DNA from: Methylorubrum sp. B1-46
Lineage (GTDB): Bacteria; Pseudomonadota; Alphaproteobacteria; Rhizobiales; Beijerinckiaceae
Length of the DNA: 64,000 bases
Reading direction: 5' to 3'
NCBI RefSeq assembly: GCF_021117295.1
Contig: NZ_CP088247.1
Span: 3,425,001-3,489,000, forward strand
Of this stretch, positions 1 to 9,543 are shown piece after piece. Each line of letters opens with the position of its first letter. The stretch's first letter is position 1. The notes under the pieces are model-generated. The model saw only the letters and a list, made by a program, of their open reading frames with translations, had not been told where the DNA came from and searched no databases. Position numbers and translations under genes: made by a program.

Positions 1-2
1 TC

Positions 3-92
3 GGCGGCTTGCCCCCCCGCCCGGCGCCGGCAGCGCCCGAGATGGCGGGGGAAGGCGCCGACGTCTCGGCGCCCGGCATCGCCGCGGTCTGA
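3..92 (+). CDS. C-terminal tail of an unidentified protein (partial)
   Basis: An open frame enters from the left edge and ends at TGA 90-92. The roughly 29 visible residues are rich in Pro, Ala and Gly, as disordered C-terminal tails often are, and show no domain. Its stop codon is the first three bases of an interspersed repeat (TGATACGG...), as also happens at cysG and murI in this window. In many alphaproteobacteria an acyltransferase gene lies upstream of miaB, but nothing visible here proves that identity. Confidence 0.4.
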   Translation, partial: GGLPPRPAPAAPEMAGEGADVSAPGIAAV

Positions 93-228
93 TACGGTCT
101 CCGCTTGATCAGAGCGGGGAGCGGATCAGCCAGCCCGCGCGGCCCTTGAGGAGGGCACCCCTCGCGCCGGCGCGATGGGATCCCGCCACGGCCAGCTCCG
201 CCATCCCGAAGGGATCAACCGGATTTGG
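90..228 (+). repeat. Interspersed palindromic repeat, TGATACGG family, copy 1
   Basis: This roughly 139-bp element opens with TGATACGG, then a hairpin (TCTCCGCTT, loop GATCA, GAGCGGGGA with G-U wobbles), and ends with CCCGAAGGGATCAACCGGATTTGG. Copies lie at 22044-22147 (same orientation) and 13288-13391 (inverted). The initial TGA is the stop codon of the preceding reading frame. The middle part (about 140-195) is longer than in the other copies. Confidence 0.8.
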
Positions 229-237
229 GATGAGCCC

Positions 238-678
238 TCAGGCGGTGAGCGGAAACGTCGCCGCCTGCCCGCGCACGGTCCCGTCCTCATCGATGAGCTG
301 CCAGACGATGCCCTCGGTGACGGGAAAGCGCCGTCCGTCCTTGGCGACGCGGATGCCGGCATAGTCCGAGACGAAGCCGTCACGGGCGACCGCGTCGAGC
401 AGGCGTTGCCGCTCGGCCCGCTCCGGCGCCTCCGCCGAGAGCCGCGAGGGCATGCCGACGAACTCCTCCCAGGTGTAGCCGAAGGCTCGCTGCGCCGCCC
501 GGTTGGCGTAGACGAAGAGCGGGTCGGCGCTCGTGTCGTGGGACAGCACCGCGAAGGATGCCTGGGCGTAGAGCCAGTCCGGCCCGAGATCCGGCTCGGG
601 GATGAGCGAGCGGCCGACGAGGCGCCGGAAGCTGCCGGTCAGCAGGGCGAAGAATGTGGGATCGTCGGCAAGGCTCAT
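238..678 (-). CDS. MEKHLA domain (PAS-like) protein
   Basis: This 146-aa soluble protein consists almost entirely of a MEKHLA/PAS-like fold. The visible signature includes [16 protein letters not shown] (about residues 59-74), a [18 protein letters not shown] segment, and a C-terminal stretch ending in GQAATF. MEKHLA domains are found alone in bacteria and in plant HD-ZIP III regulators, where they are thought to sense small ligands or redox state; no effector domain is fused here. The gene is divergent from miaB and convergent with the left-edge gene. Its ligand cannot be read from sequence. Confidence 0.8.
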   Translation of the reverse strand: MSLADDPTFFALLTGSFRRLVGRSLIPEPDLGPDWLYAQASFAVLSHDTSADPLFVYANRAAQRAFGYTWEEFVGMPSRLSAEAPERAERQRLLDAVARDGFVSDYAGIRVAKDGRRFPVTEGIVWQLIDEDGTVRGQAATFPLTA

Positions 679-792
679 GCGCGGCTTCTACAGGATTCGG
701 AACGGAATCGTGTCGGCGTTCGATCCATGGTAAGGGGCCCCGAACCGAACATTCCCAAAAAGACGCCGCCCGTCGGCGGCAGGGTTGCGAAC

Positions 793-2133
793 TTGAAGAA
801 AGCCTACGTCAAGTCCTACGGCTGCCAGATGAACGCCTACGACGCCGGCCGCATGGCCGACGTGCTGGCGGCCGAGGGCTACAGCGCGACGGACTCGGTC
901 GAGGAGGCCGATGTCGTCGTCCTCAACACCTGCCACATCCGCGAGAAGGCCGCGGAAAAAGTTTATTCCGAACTCGGGCGCCTGCGCGTGCTCAAGGGCG
1001 AGCGTGCCGAGAGCGGGCAGGACACCCGCATCGTGGTGGCGGGCTGCGTCGCGCAAGCCGAAGGCCGCGAGATCCTTTCGCGCGCGCCGGCCGTCGACGT
1101 CGTCGTCGGCCCTCAGAGTTATCACCGCCTGCCGGACCTGCTGCGCCAGTCGCGCGAGAGCCGCGTCGTCGACACCGAATTCCCGCTCGAGGACAAGTTC
1201 GATCACCTGCCGGCCCGGCGCAACCGCGGCGTCACCGGCTTCCTCACGGTGCAGGAGGGTTGCGACAAGTTCTGCGCCTTCTGCGTCGTGCCCTATACCC
1301 GCGGCGCCGAGGTCTCGCGTTCCGTGGCGGCGGTGGTGGAAGAAGCGCGCCGCCTCGTCGAGGGCGGGGTGCGCGAGATCACGCTGATCGGTCAGAACGT
1401 CAACGCCTATCATGGCGACGGGCCGGACGGCGCGCCCGCGACGCTCGGGCACCTGATGGACGCGTTGGCCTCCGTGCCGGGCCTCCTGCGCCTGCGCTAC
1501 ACTACGAGCCATCCCAACGACTTCGCGGATGATCTCATCGTTGCGCACCAAAAAAATCCGCTGGTGATGCCTTACCTGCACCTGCCGGTGCAGTCGGGCT
1601 CGGACCGCATCCTCCACGCGATGAACCGACGTCATACCGGCGATGCCTACCGCCGGCTGATCGAGCGGATCCGGACCGCGCGGCCCGACATCGGACTGTC
1701 CTCGGATTTCATCGTCGGCTTCCCCGGCGAGTCGGATGCCGACTTCGCCGAGACCATGCGGCTCGTCGCCGATATCGGCTTCGCGGCGGCCTTCTCGTTC
1801 AAGTACAGCCCGCGAGCCGGCACGCCCGCGGCGGAGCGCGAGGACGCTGTGCCGGAGACGGTGAAGACCGAGCGGCTCGCCGCCCTGCAGCAGCTCCTCG
1901 ATGCACAGCGCCACGCCTTCAACGCGGCCTCGGTCGGCACCACCACCGAGATCCTGGTCGAGAAGACCGGCCGCCATCCGGGGCAGGTCGCGGGCAAGAC
2001 GCCGCATCTCCAGGCCGTGCAGTTCGATGCGCCGGCTTCCACAATCGGCACCCTGGTGCCGGTGCGGATCACGCGGGCGGGCTCGAACAGCCTGTTCGGC
2101 GAGGTGCTGGAGGGTGCGGCGGCCGCCGCATGA
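793..2133 (+). CDS. miaB: tRNA-2-methylthio-N6-dimethylallyladenosine synthase MiaB
   Basis: This radical-SAM methylthiotransferase modifies i6A37 to ms2i6A37 in tRNAs reading UNN codons. The order is an N-terminal UPF0004 domain ([18 protein letters not shown], then CHIREKA and AGCVAQAEG with the auxiliary-cluster cysteines), the radical SAM CxxxCxxC motif ([17 protein letters not shown], about residues 157-173) and a C-terminal TRAM domain. The chosen start is TTG 793, giving 446 aa and placing [13 protein letters not shown] at the N-terminus as in the family. An in-frame ATG at 727 would add 22 poorly conserved residues. It is first in the miaB-phoH-ybeY-corC-lnt cluster. Confidence 0.93.
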   Translation: MKKAYVKSYGCQMNAYDAGRMADVLAAEGYSATDSVEEADVVVLNTCHIREKAAEKVYSELGRLRVLKGERAESGQDTRIVVAGCVAQAEGREILSRAPAVDVVVGPQSYHRLPDLLRQSRESRVVDTEFPLEDKFDHLPARRNRGVTGFLTVQEGCDKFCAFCVVPYTRGAEVSRSVAAVVEEARRLVEGGVREITLIGQNVNAYHGDGPDGAPATLGHLMDALASVPGLLRLRYTTSHPNDFADDLIVAHQKNPLVMPYLHLPVQSGSDRILHAMNRRHTGDAYRRLIERIRTARPDIGLSSDFIVGFPGESDADFAETMRLVADIGFAAAFSFKYSPRAGTPAAEREDAVPETVKTERLAALQQLLDAQRHAFNAASVGTTTEILVEKTGRHPGQVAGKTPHLQAVQFDAPASTIGTLVPVRITRAGSNSLFGEVLEGAAAAA

Positions 2134-2169
2134 CCTATATGAGGCATATCACCATGCCGGATCTCTCGC

Positions 2170-3276
2170 GTGCCGATTGACGTTGCGTCCGCCCGTGGCC
2201 CCGCCGGCCGCAACAGCCGCCCCGCGCCGGGGCGCCCCGGACTGTCCGAGACTGTCGAGGTCTCGCTGACCTTCGACGACAACCGGCTCGCCAGCCTCGT
2301 CTTCGGGCAATACGACCAGAACGTCGCCCATATCGAGCGACGCCTCAGCATCACCGGCACGGCGCTCGGAAACCATCTCGTGGTCAAGGGCACGCCCGAG
2401 GCCGCCGAGAAGGCGCGGCGCGTCTTCGAGCGGCTCTACGCGCGGGTGCAGAAGGGCGGCACGACGCTCACCCTCGGCGACCTGGACGGGGTGATCCAAG
2501 AGGTCACGGTACAGGGCAACCTGTTCCCCTCCGCCGAGATCGCGACGGAGAACGGCCGCGAGCAATTCGATCAGATCGCCACCCGCAAGCGCGGCGCCGT
2601 GCGCGCCCGCAACGCGGCGCAGAGCGACTACATCAAGCTGCTGCGGGCCAACGAACTCGTCTTCGCCGAAGGCCCCGCCGGCACCGGCAAGACCTGGCTC
2701 GCCGTCGGCCACGCTGTCTCGCTGCTGGAGCAGGGCCATGCCGAGCGCCTGATCCTGTCGCGCCCCGCGGTCGAGGCCGGCGAGCGGCTCGGCTTCCTGC
2801 CCGGCGACATGCGCGAGAAGGTCGATCCGTATCTCCGCCCGATCTACGACGCGCTCTACGACTTCATGGAGGCGCGCCACGTCGATCGCGGCCTCCAGAC
2901 CGGCATCATCGAGATCGCCCCGCTGGCCTTCATGCGCGGGCGCACGCTGACCAACGCCGTGGTGCTGCTCGATGAGGCGCAGAACACCACCTCGATGCAG
3001 ATGAAGATGTTCCTGACGCGGCTCGGCGAGAACTCGCGCATGATCATCACCGGCGACCCGAGCCAGATCGACCTGCCGCCGGGCCAGAAGTCGGGCCTCG
3101 TCGAGGCGGTCAACGTGCTCGACGGCGTCGAGGGCATCGGCCGCGTGCGCTTCCGCGACGTGGACGTGGTCCGCCACGATCTCGTGCGCCGCATCGTCAC
3201 CGCCTACGAGTCCGCCGCCCACGGCGAGGCCGAGGCCGATCGCAACCCCAATCCGCGGCGCCGGCCGCTGGCCTGA
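2170..3276 (+). CDS. phoH: PhoH family ATPase (PhoH-like)
   Basis: This 368-aa P-loop NTPase has a Walker A motif GPAGTGKT (about residues 172-179) and a Walker B-like LLDEAQNTTS. An N-terminal KH-like segment (about residues 20-110) precedes the ATPase core. PhoH proteins of this type lie beside ybeY across alphaproteobacteria and are thought to act in RNA metabolism together with YbeY. The start is GTG 2170, 36 nt after miaB. The first 30 residues are Pro/Ala/Gly-rich and probably disordered. Confidence 0.93.
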   Translation: MPIDVASARGPAGRNSRPAPGRPGLSETVEVSLTFDDNRLASLVFGQYDQNVAHIERRLSITGTALGNHLVVKGTPEAAEKARRVFERLYARVQKGGTTLTLGDLDGVIQEVTVQGNLFPSAEIATENGREQFDQIATRKRGAVRARNAAQSDYIKLLRANELVFAEGPAGTGKTWLAVGHAVSLLEQGHAERLILSRPAVEAGERLGFLPGDMREKVDPYLRPIYDALYDFMEARHVDRGLQTGIIEIAPLAFMRGRTLTNAVVLLDEAQNTTSMQMKMFLTRLGENSRMIITGDPSQIDLPPGQKSGLVEAVNVLDGVEGIGRVRFRDVDVVRHDLVRRIVTAYESAAHGEAEADRNPNPRRRPLA

Positions 3277-3293
3277 CGCATCCCACGATCGAT

Positions 3294-3779
3294 ATGAGCG
3301 ACCACGAGATCGACATCGCCGTCGAGGATGCGCGCTGGGAACAGGCCGTCCCCGACCTGGAGGCGTTCACGCTGCGCGCCGTTGAGGCCGGCTTGGCAAT
3401 TCTGCCCGATTCGGCCTCCGAACCGGTCGAAGTGAGCATCCTGCTCGCGGACGATGCCACCGTTCAGACCCTGAACCGGACGTGGCGAAACAAGGATAAG
3501 CCCACCAACGTGCTGTCGTTTCCGGCGGCCGACGGCCCGCTTCAGCCCGGCATGGCGCGGCCCTTGGGCGACGTGGTTCTTGCGTATGACACGCTCGTGC
3601 GCGAGAGTACGGAGCAGTCGAAGCCGTTCGAGCACCATTTCGCCCACCTCCTCGTCCATGGCACCCTTCACCTTCTCGGACAGGACCATGAGACCGGCGA
3701 GGCAGAGGCCGACGCCATGGAGGCGCTCGAGGTCGCCGCGCTCCGGACTCTCGGCATTCCGAATCCCTACGAAGACTGA
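3294..3779 (+). CDS. ybeY: Endoribonuclease YbeY (16S rRNA maturation / ribosome quality control)
   Basis: This 161-aa single-domain zinc hydrolase carries the diagnostic metal-binding pattern HGTLHLLGQDHE (HxxxHxxxxxH) near residues 122-133. An upstream RNKDKPTNVLSFP segment is also typical of the family. YbeY takes part in 3' maturation of 16S rRNA and decay of defective 70S ribosomes. The ATG at 3294 lies 17 nt after phoH, consistent with co-transcription. Confidence 0.95.
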   Translation: MSDHEIDIAVEDARWEQAVPDLEAFTLRAVEAGLAILPDSASEPVEVSILLADDATVQTLNRTWRNKDKPTNVLSFPAADGPLQPGMARPLGDVVLAYDTLVRESTEQSKPFEHHFAHLLVHGTLHLLGQDHETGEAEADAMEALEVAALRTLGIPNPYED

Positions 3780-3881
3780 GGCGCTCTCCGCCGAAGCGGA
3801 TGCCGGTTCGGCGAAAGAGAGCGCGTCACCCAACACACTCGCCTTCTTCCGGCACTCCCGCCGCATCCTACCTAGAGACCC

Positions 3882-5036
3882 ATGACCAACGACCGAAGTC
3901 GCGGCGCGGCCCTGGCCGCGCCAGCCGCGGACGCCGAACCCCCTCAACGCGAGGCGTGGTACGATCGTCTGTTGAACGTCTTCCACCTGCGTCCGCGCGA
4001 CTCCCTGCGCACCGACATCGAGGAGGCCCTGGCCGAGCCCGACACGGGCGAGGACGCCTTCTCCCCGCTCGAACGGGCCATGCTCAAGAACGTGCTCGGC
4101 CTGCACAAGGTGCGGGTCGACGATGTCATGCTGCCCCGCGCCGACATCGTGGCGGTGGCCAGCGACACCAGCCTCGGCGATCTCCTGAAGCTGTTCCGCA
4201 CCGCCGGTCATTCGCGCCTGCCGGTCTACGGCGAGACCCTCGACGACCCCCGCGGCATGGTCCACATCCGCGACTTCGTCGAGTATCTCGCGACCCAGGC
4301 GGAAGCCGCACCGCGCCGCACTACGCCGCAGGCGGTGGCCGATGGCGAGGCCAAGCCGACACCGCGCCCGCGCCGCACGGCCGCGGCCCGCGGGGCTCTC
4401 CGCAGCCTCGATCTCGGCAAGGTGGATCTCACCGCGACGCTGGCCTCCACCCGCATCCAGCGCCCGGTCCTGTTCGTGCCGCCCTCCATGCCGGCCATCG
4501 ACCTGTTGGTGCGGATGCAGGCGACCCGCACCCACATGGCGCTGGTCATCGACGAGTATGGCGGCACCGACGGCCTGATCTCGATCGAGGATCTGATCGA
4601 GATGGTGGTCGGCGATATTGAGGACGAGCACGACGTGGCCGAGGGCCAGCTCGTCAACCGCATGGAGGGCGAGACGGAGGCGTATATCGCCGACGCCCGC
4701 GCCGGCCTCGCCGAGGTCTCGGAGGCCACCGGCCTCGATCTCGTTGCCGCCTTCGGGGAACTCGCCGCCGAGATCGACACGATCGGCGGCCTGATTGTGA
4801 CGCTGGCCGGCCGCGTGCCGGCGCGCGGCGAGCGGATCGCCGGCCCCGAGGACATCGAGTTCGAGGTGCTCGACGCTGATCCCCGGCGGGTGAAGGGGAT
4901 CAAGCTCCAGCGCGCCCCGGCCAAGATCGGCACTGTGGTACCCCTCGCCCTGCCGCCACCGCGCCCAGCGCCGCACGCGCCCGAGGCGGAGACGACCGTG
5001 GCGGACACGACCCCGATCGCCGAGTCGGGCCGGTAA
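3882..5036 (+). CDS. CBS-domain protein of the HlyC/CorC (TlyC) family
   Basis: This 384-aa protein has tandem CBS domains (about residues 80-225; signature VDDVMLPRADIVAV, then VIDEYGGTDGLISIEDLIEMVVGDIEDEHD) and a C-terminal CorC_HlyC transporter-associated domain. It lacks the N-terminal DUF21 membrane domain of larger relatives, so it is the soluble CorC type, associated with magnesium/cobalt efflux or membrane homeostasis. A Thr/Pro/Arg-rich linker of about 30 residues lies between the CBS halves. It lies between ybeY and lnt, the usual alphaproteobacterial position. The exact physiological role is not established by sequence. Confidence 0.88.
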   Translation: MTNDRSRGAALAAPAADAEPPQREAWYDRLLNVFHLRPRDSLRTDIEEALAEPDTGEDAFSPLERAMLKNVLGLHKVRVDDVMLPRADIVAVASDTSLGDLLKLFRTAGHSRLPVYGETLDDPRGMVHIRDFVEYLATQAEAAPRRTTPQAVADGEAKPTPRPRRTAAARGALRSLDLGKVDLTATLASTRIQRPVLFVPPSMPAIDLLVRMQATRTHMALVIDEYGGTDGLISIEDLIEMVVGDIEDEHDVAEGQLVNRMEGETEAYIADARAGLAEVSEATGLDLVAAFGELAAEIDTIGGLIVTLAGRVPARGERIAGPEDIEFEVLDADPRRVKGIKLQRAPAKIGTVVPLALPPPRPAPHAPEAETTVADTTPIAESGR

Positions 5037-5061
5037 GCAGGGCGAGACGAGGCGAACAGGC

Positions 5062-6765
5062 ATGACCGCTCCGCTCGGCCGCGCGCCCGGCGCCGGAATG
5101 CGCCCGGCCGCGGCGCGGATCGGCCTCCTTGAAGCCCTCGCGCATCGCATCATCCTGAGCCACGGTTGGGTAGGGCTCGCCATCGCCGTCGCGGCCGGTG
5201 CCTGCGGCGCGCTGGCCATGCCGCCCTTCGGCCTGTTCCCGGCCCTCGTCGTCTCGCTGTGCGTCGCCGTCTGGCTGATCGACGGCGCGGCGGTGGGCGG
5301 CTCGGGCCGTCGCACAGTCTGGGCCTGCGCCGGGATCGGCTGGGCCTGGGGCTTCGGCTACTTCACCGCCGGGCTGTGGTGGCTCGGCGCCGCCTTCCTC
5401 GTGGAGGCGGATCAGTTCGCCTGGGCGCTGCCGCTCGGCGTGCTCGGCCTGCCCGCCGTGCTCGCCCTGTTCTTTGCCGCCGGCTTCGCCGCCGCGCGTC
5501 TCGTCTGGTCACGGGGGGCCGGCCGCATCGCGGCGCTCGCCTTCGGGCTCACCGCCGCCGAGTGGCTGCGCGGGCACGTGCTGACAGGCTTTCCCTGGAA
5601 CACGCTGGGCATGGCGCTCGGGGGCAACCTCTGGACGATGCAGGCGGCCTCCCTCGTCGGCCTCTACGGCCTGACCCTACTCGCCGTGCTGATCGCCGCC
5701 GCGCCCGCCACGCTCGCCACCGGCACGACCCCGAAGGCACGGATCGCACCGACGCTGGCGGCGCTCATCGCCCTCGCCGGGCTGGCCGCCTACGGGGCAG
5801 GGCGCGTGCCGGCCGCACCGGACCCGACGGTGGCGGGCGTGCGCCTGCGGCTCATCCAGCCCAACATCCCGCAGGACGACCGATTCGGCTCGGCCAATCG
5901 AGAGCGGATCGTCAGCAAATATCTTGAACTCAGCGACCGTGCGCTCTCGCCCGAACGGACCGGCATCGCCGACGTCACCCACCTGATCTGGCCGGAATCG
6001 GCCTTTCCCTTCCTGATCCAGCGCGATCCTGAGGCGCTCGGGCGGATCGGCGCGGCTCTGCCCGAAGGCAAGCAACTCATCACCGGCGCCGCGCGGATGC
6101 GCGAATTGCCCAACGGCGAGCGGCCGACCCGCGAGAACGCGGTCTTCTTCAACGCGATCCTGACGATCGGCGCGGGCGGGCGCTTCGGCGACATCTACGA
6201 CAAGGTTCACCTCGTCCCCTTCGGCGAGTACCTGCCGGGTCCCCTCGACGCGGTGTTGCGGGCCGCCGGCCTGCGCCAATTCATCGCCGTTCCAGGCGGC
6301 TTCACCGCGGGCGACCGCGCCGGCCAGCGCATCCTCAACGTGCCGGGCCTGCCGCCGGTCGCCGCCACGATCTGCTACGAGGCGATTTTCCCTGGCGCGA
6401 TCCTGCCGCCCGATCCCACCGACGGCGCGCCGGCGGTGCCGGGGCTGATCCTCAACCTCACCAACGATGCGTGGTTCGGCGACACGCCGGGGCCGCGCCA
6501 GCACCTCGCCCAGGCCCGCCTGCGGGCGGTTGAAGAGGGGCTGCCGCTGGTGCGCGACGCCAATTCCGGCATCTCCGCGGTGGTCGATGCCCATGGCCGG
6601 ATCACCGCGAGCCTTCCGCTCGGCGTCGAGGGCGTGCTCGATGCCGACCTGCCCGCCCGGCTGCCCGGCCGCACCCTCTACGCCGCCTTCGGCGACGGGC
6701 CGTTCGCCCTCGGAGTGATCGCCTGCCTCCTGATTGCGGTCGCGGCCCGACGCCGCCGGGCATAG
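5062..6765 (+). CDS. lnt: Apolipoprotein N-acyltransferase
   Basis: Lnt adds the third acyl chain to the N-terminal cysteine of lipoproteins at the periplasmic face of the inner membrane. The 567-aa protein has several N-terminal membrane helices (about residues 30-250) followed by a nitrilase domain. Its catalytic triad residues can be recognised: Glu in LIWPESAFPF, Lys in DKVHLVPFGEYLP and Cys in ATICYEAIFP. A last membrane helix precedes an Arg-rich tail. ATG 5062 is 25 nt after the corC-type gene. Its TAG stop (6763-6765) is also the first three bases of a TAGAGCATCGTC-type repeat. Confidence 0.95.
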   Translation: MTAPLGRAPGAGMRPAAARIGLLEALAHRIILSHGWVGLAIAVAAGACGALAMPPFGLFPALVVSLCVAVWLIDGAAVGGSGRRTVWACAGIGWAWGFGYFTAGLWWLGAAFLVEADQFAWALPLGVLGLPAVLALFFAAGFAAARLVWSRGAGRIAALAFGLTAAEWLRGHVLTGFPWNTLGMALGGNLWTMQAASLVGLYGLTLLAVLIAAAPATLATGTTPKARIAPTLAALIALAGLAAYGAGRVPAAPDPTVAGVRLRLIQPNIPQDDRFGSANRERIVSKYLELSDRALSPERTGIADVTHLIWPESAFPFLIQRDPEALGRIGAALPEGKQLITGAARMRELPNGERPTRENAVFFNAILTIGAGGRFGDIYDKVHLVPFGEYLPGPLDAVLRAAGLRQFIAVPGGFTAGDRAGQRILNVPGLPPVAATICYEAIFPGAILPPDPTDGAPAVPGLILNLTNDAWFGDTPGPRQHLAQARLRAVEEGLPLVRDANSGISAVVDAHGRITASLPLGVEGVLDADLPARLPGRTLYAAFGDGPFALGVIACLLIAVAARRRRA

Positions 6766-6803
6766 AGCATCGTCATTTTCCGAAAGCCGGCCACCTCCTT
6801 TCG
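6763..6803 (+). repeat. TAGAGCATCGTC-family repeat, short copy after lnt
   Basis: This copy starts at the lnt stop codon with TAGAGCATCGTC and continues with TTTTCCGAAAGCCGG and CCACC before diverging. The same words occur at 16766-16866 and, inverted, at 25857-25957. It appears to be a degenerate or truncated copy, because the second palindromic half is missing. Confidence 0.7.
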
Positions 6804-6989
6804 AGCTCGCGCCGGGTCGCGAAACTTCGGCTTCGAGCGTTGACCGAAGAAGAGCCGCGACAAGAGCGCACCGCTCGGCCAATCTTGGCCTTAGGATCAA
6901 CCCTCATCTCACGGCGTTCTGAGAGTAAGGCCCCGTTCTGTCGACTGAACCGGTGCGGGCGATTCTCACGGTCTTCTGAGGGATTGACG

Positions 6990-7700
6990 ATGAAACAGAT
7001 ATTGATGGCCTCGGCCGTTCTCGCGGGCGCCCTGGCCTTCATTCCGGCTAGCGCCGAGGCGCAGCGGGTCGGCGGCTCCGGCGGCCTCGGCGGCGGCAAT
7101 TTCCGCAGCGCGCTTGGAGCGGGCGGCGTGACCGGCTTCGGCAATCCCGGCTTCCGGGGCGGCGGCCTGGGCGGGGGCGGCATCCGGCCCGGCGGCGGCG
7201 CCATCGGCGGCGGATTCGCCGGTCGTCCGGGTGGTGGTGTCGGCATCGGTGGCGGTGGCTTCGCCGGGCGCCCTGGCTTCGGTGGCGTCCGACCAAGCTT
7301 CGGTGGCGTCCGACCGGGCTTCGGCGGCGGCTATGCCGGCGTCCGGCCCGGCTTCGGCCATCACGGCTGGCACGGTGGCAACCGCTGGCGGAACGCCGGC
7401 TACTATCGTCGCGGCTACGGCTATGGCGGGATCGGTCTCGGACTGGGGCTCGGCCTCGCGGCCGGCAGCCTCTACGGCGCCTACGGCTACCCGGGCTACG
7501 GGTACGGCTACGACAGCGGCTACTACGCACAGCCGGGCTACTACGCGCCGGCCGGCTATTACGGCACCGAGACCGTCGCGGTAGGCGCGACGCAGGGCGA
7601 TGACGATCTGGTCGCCGAGTGCGCTCGCCGCTTCAAGACCTACGACCCGCAGACCCAGACCTACATCGCCAAGCGCGGCGTGCGCCGCTCCTGCCCGTAA
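6990..7700 (+). CDS. Gly/Tyr-rich secreted protein with BA14K-like C-terminus
   Basis: This 236-aa protein has a clear Sec signal peptide (MKQILMASAVLAGALAFIPASAEA). A long glycine-rich region follows with repeated GGG, RPGFGG and VRPGFGG units, then a Gly/Tyr stretch. The C-terminal motif DDLVAECARRFKTYDPQTQTYI...RRSCP matches the BA14K family, first known as a Brucella immunoreactive protein. The low-complexity middle suggests an envelope or surface location. It stands alone; start ATG 6990 follows a GAGGGATTGACG leader. It ends 49 nt before a strong bidirectional terminator. Function is unknown. Confidence 0.8.
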   Translation: MKQILMASAVLAGALAFIPASAEAQRVGGSGGLGGGNFRSALGAGGVTGFGNPGFRGGGLGGGGIRPGGGAIGGGFAGRPGGGVGIGGGGFAGRPGFGGVRPSFGGVRPGFGGGYAGVRPGFGHHGWHGGNRWRNAGYYRRGYGYGGIGLGLGLGLAAGSLYGAYGYPGYGYGYDSGYYAQPGYYAPAGYYGTETVAVGATQGDDDLVAECARRFKTYDPQTQTYIAKRGVRRSCP

Positions 7701-7749
7701 CGGCGGAAGCGGAGGCGCCGGAGCTGGCACCTCCGCTCTCAAAAAGAAA

Positions 7750-7783
7750 CCCCGCCCGACCATCAGGTCGGGCGGGGCTTTTT
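7750..7783. terminator. Bidirectional rho-independent terminator between BA14K gene and katA
   Basis: A perfect 12-bp GC-rich stem (CCCCGCCCGACC / GGTCGGGCGGGG) has a 4-nt ATCA loop. It is followed by CTTTTTA on the plus strand and preceded by AAAAAGAAA, which reads as a T-rich tail on the minus strand. It sits between two convergent genes and can serve both. Confidence 0.92.
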
Positions 7784-7803
7784 AGATCAGCGGATCGCCA
7801 GCC

Positions 7804-9393
7804 TTATTCGGCGGCGACCTTCTGCGGGGCGTTGCCACCCTCGGTATAGGTCTCAGCCTGGAGGCGCTTGTGCGGGGCGGCGCGGCCCGGCAGCGGCGGC
7901 AGAGCCTTGGCCTTCTCCAGATCGATCCCGGCGCCCTCGGCAACGCGGCGGCCGTAATCCTCGTCGGCGTGCCAGAAGTGCCAGACCATCCGAAGCTGGA
8001 TCGGCTCGGGGCACTGCTTCATGTCGGCCACAAGGTTGGCGATCAGGTCGTCACGCTCCCAGTCCTGGAACGAGCGGTAGCGCACACCGGCCTGAGTGTA
8101 GTCGTCCTCGGTGCGCGAGGTCTGGTAGCGGCCGAGATTGCCGCTCACCGGCTGGTGATACTCCTTGCGCTTGGGCGCCTCGGCCAGCCCCTCGCCTAGC
8201 GTCGAGGGCTCGTAATTGATGTGCTTGTTCGCGCCCGTGCCGTCGACGCTGTAGGTCATCTGGCCGTCGCGCTGGTTCGAGTAGACCTTCACGCCGGGCT
8301 GCGGCGCGTTGATCGGCAGTTGCAGGTAGTTCGGGCCGACGCGGTAGCGCTGCGTGTCCGAGTAGGACAGGGTGCGGCCCTGCAGCATCTTGTCGTCCGA
8401 GAAGTCGATGCCGTCCACCAGCACGCCGGTGCCGAAGGCGGACTGCTCGACCTCGGCGAAGAAGTTGTCCGGCACGCGGTCGAGCACCATGCGGCCGACG
8501 GGGAGGAGGGGGAAATCCTCGACCGGCCACAGCTTGGTGTCGTCGAGCGGATCGAACGACAGGTGGTCGTTCGGGCCGTCGGGCATGATCTGCACGCAGA
8601 ACTCCCACTCGGGGAAGTTGCCGGCCTGGATGTTGTCGTAGAGGTCACGCGTGGCGTGGCCGACATCCTTTGCCTGGATCTCGGAGGCCTGCTGCGAGGT
8701 TAGGTTGCGCACGCCGAGCTTGGGCTCGAAGTGGAACTTGCACAGCACCGCCTCGCCCTGGTCGTTGATCAGCTTGTAGGTGTTGACGCCCGAACCTTCC
8801 ATCTCGCGGTAGTTGGCCGGGATGCCCCAGGGCGACTTCAGATGCGTCACCATGTGGATCGACTCGGGATGCTGCGCCACGAAGTCGAAGAAGCGCCACG
8901 CCTCCTGGCGGTTCGTCACCGGGTCGGGCTTGAACGCGTGGATCATGTCCGGGAACTTGATCGCGTCGCGGATGAAGAAGACCTTGAGGTTATTGCCCAC
9001 GAGGTCCCAGTTGCCCTCGACGGTCTTGAACTTCACCGCGAAGCCGCGCGGATCGCGCTCGGTCTCGGGCGATTCCTTGGCGCCGGCCACAGTCGAGAAG
9101 CGCACGAAGACCGGTGTCTTCACGCCGGTCTCGTTGAGCACGCGGGCACGGGTGTACTTGGAAGCCGGCTCATTGCCGATCTTGCCGTAGGCTTCGAAAT
9201 AGCCGTGTGCCCCGGCGCCGCGAGCGTGGACGACACGCTCCGGAATGCGCTCACGGTCGAAATGGGTGATTTTCTCGATGAACTGATAGTTCTCGAGCGT
9301 CGCCGGTCCCCGCTCGCCGACCGTGCGCAGGCTCTGGTTGTCGCGGACCGGATGGCCCTGGCGGGTCGTCAGAATCGGACGGTTCTCGCTCAT
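7804..9393 (-). CDS. katA: Monofunctional heme catalase (clade 3, small subunit)
   Basis: This 529-aa catalase disproportionates hydrogen peroxide. The catalytic His lies in [13 protein letters not shown] (about residues 53-65), the core runs through [17 protein letters not shown] and DPRGFAVKF, and the heme-ligand Tyr lies in [17 protein letters not shown]. The length fits small-subunit catalases, without the C-terminal flavodoxin-like domain of the large ones. ATG at 9393 is preceded by a strong AAGGAGAGAG ribosome binding site. It is divergent from oxyR, so OxyR control is likely. Confidence 0.95.
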   Translation of the reverse strand: MSENRPILTTRQGHPVRDNQSLRTVGERGPATLENYQFIEKITHFDRERIPERVVHARGAGAHGYFEAYGKIGNEPASKYTRARVLNETGVKTPVFVRFSTVAGAKESPETERDPRGFAVKFKTVEGNWDLVGNNLKVFFIRDAIKFPDMIHAFKPDPVTNRQEAWRFFDFVAQHPESIHMVTHLKSPWGIPANYREMEGSGVNTYKLINDQGEAVLCKFHFEPKLGVRNLTSQQASEIQAKDVGHATRDLYDNIQAGNFPEWEFCVQIMPDGPNDHLSFDPLDDTKLWPVEDFPLLPVGRMVLDRVPDNFFAEVEQSAFGTGVLVDGIDFSDDKMLQGRTLSYSDTQRYRVGPNYLQLPINAPQPGVKVYSNQRDGQMTYSVDGTGANKHINYEPSTLGEGLAEAPKRKEYHQPVSGNLGRYQTSRTEDDYTQAGVRYRSFQDWERDDLIANLVADMKQCPEPIQLRMVWHFWHADEDYGRRVAEGAGIDLEKAKALPPLPGRAAPHKRLQAETYTEGGNAPQKVAAE

Positions 9394-9528
9394 GCGTCAC
9401 TCTCTCCTTGGGAGGCAGGGGGCTTCAGGTGGGGTTGCTCGGCACGTCCGCACAGCCTGGAACCATTCTGTTTCGACGGTATGACCCAGGCATGACCTAT
9501 TGGCAAATGCATCGTCACAAAGATTGTG

Positions 9529-9543
9529 ATAGATACAGCCTAT
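9529..9543 (+). promoter_or_regulatory. Candidate OxyR site overlapping the oxyR start codon
   Basis: ATAG-N7-CTAT is present exactly (ATAGATACAGCCTAT). It matches 9 of the 10 fixed positions of the E. coli OxyR half-site ATAGntnnnanCTAT. Its last bases are the first two of the oxyR ATG (9542-9544), a position suited to autorepression. The second half-site of a full 37-bp OxyR site is not obvious, so binding is an inference. Confidence 0.5.

Noticed and set aside
175..792. Long open frame upstream of miaB that would extend the protein by over 200 residues
   Set aside because: It runs antisense through the MEKHLA gene and the palindromic repeat, is Arg/Gly-rich, and MiaB homology begins near 793.
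3204..5315. A 703-residue minus-strand open frame opposite ybeY and the CBS gene
   Set aside because: It is the complement shadow of well-supported plus-strand genes in GC-rich DNA and has no domain.
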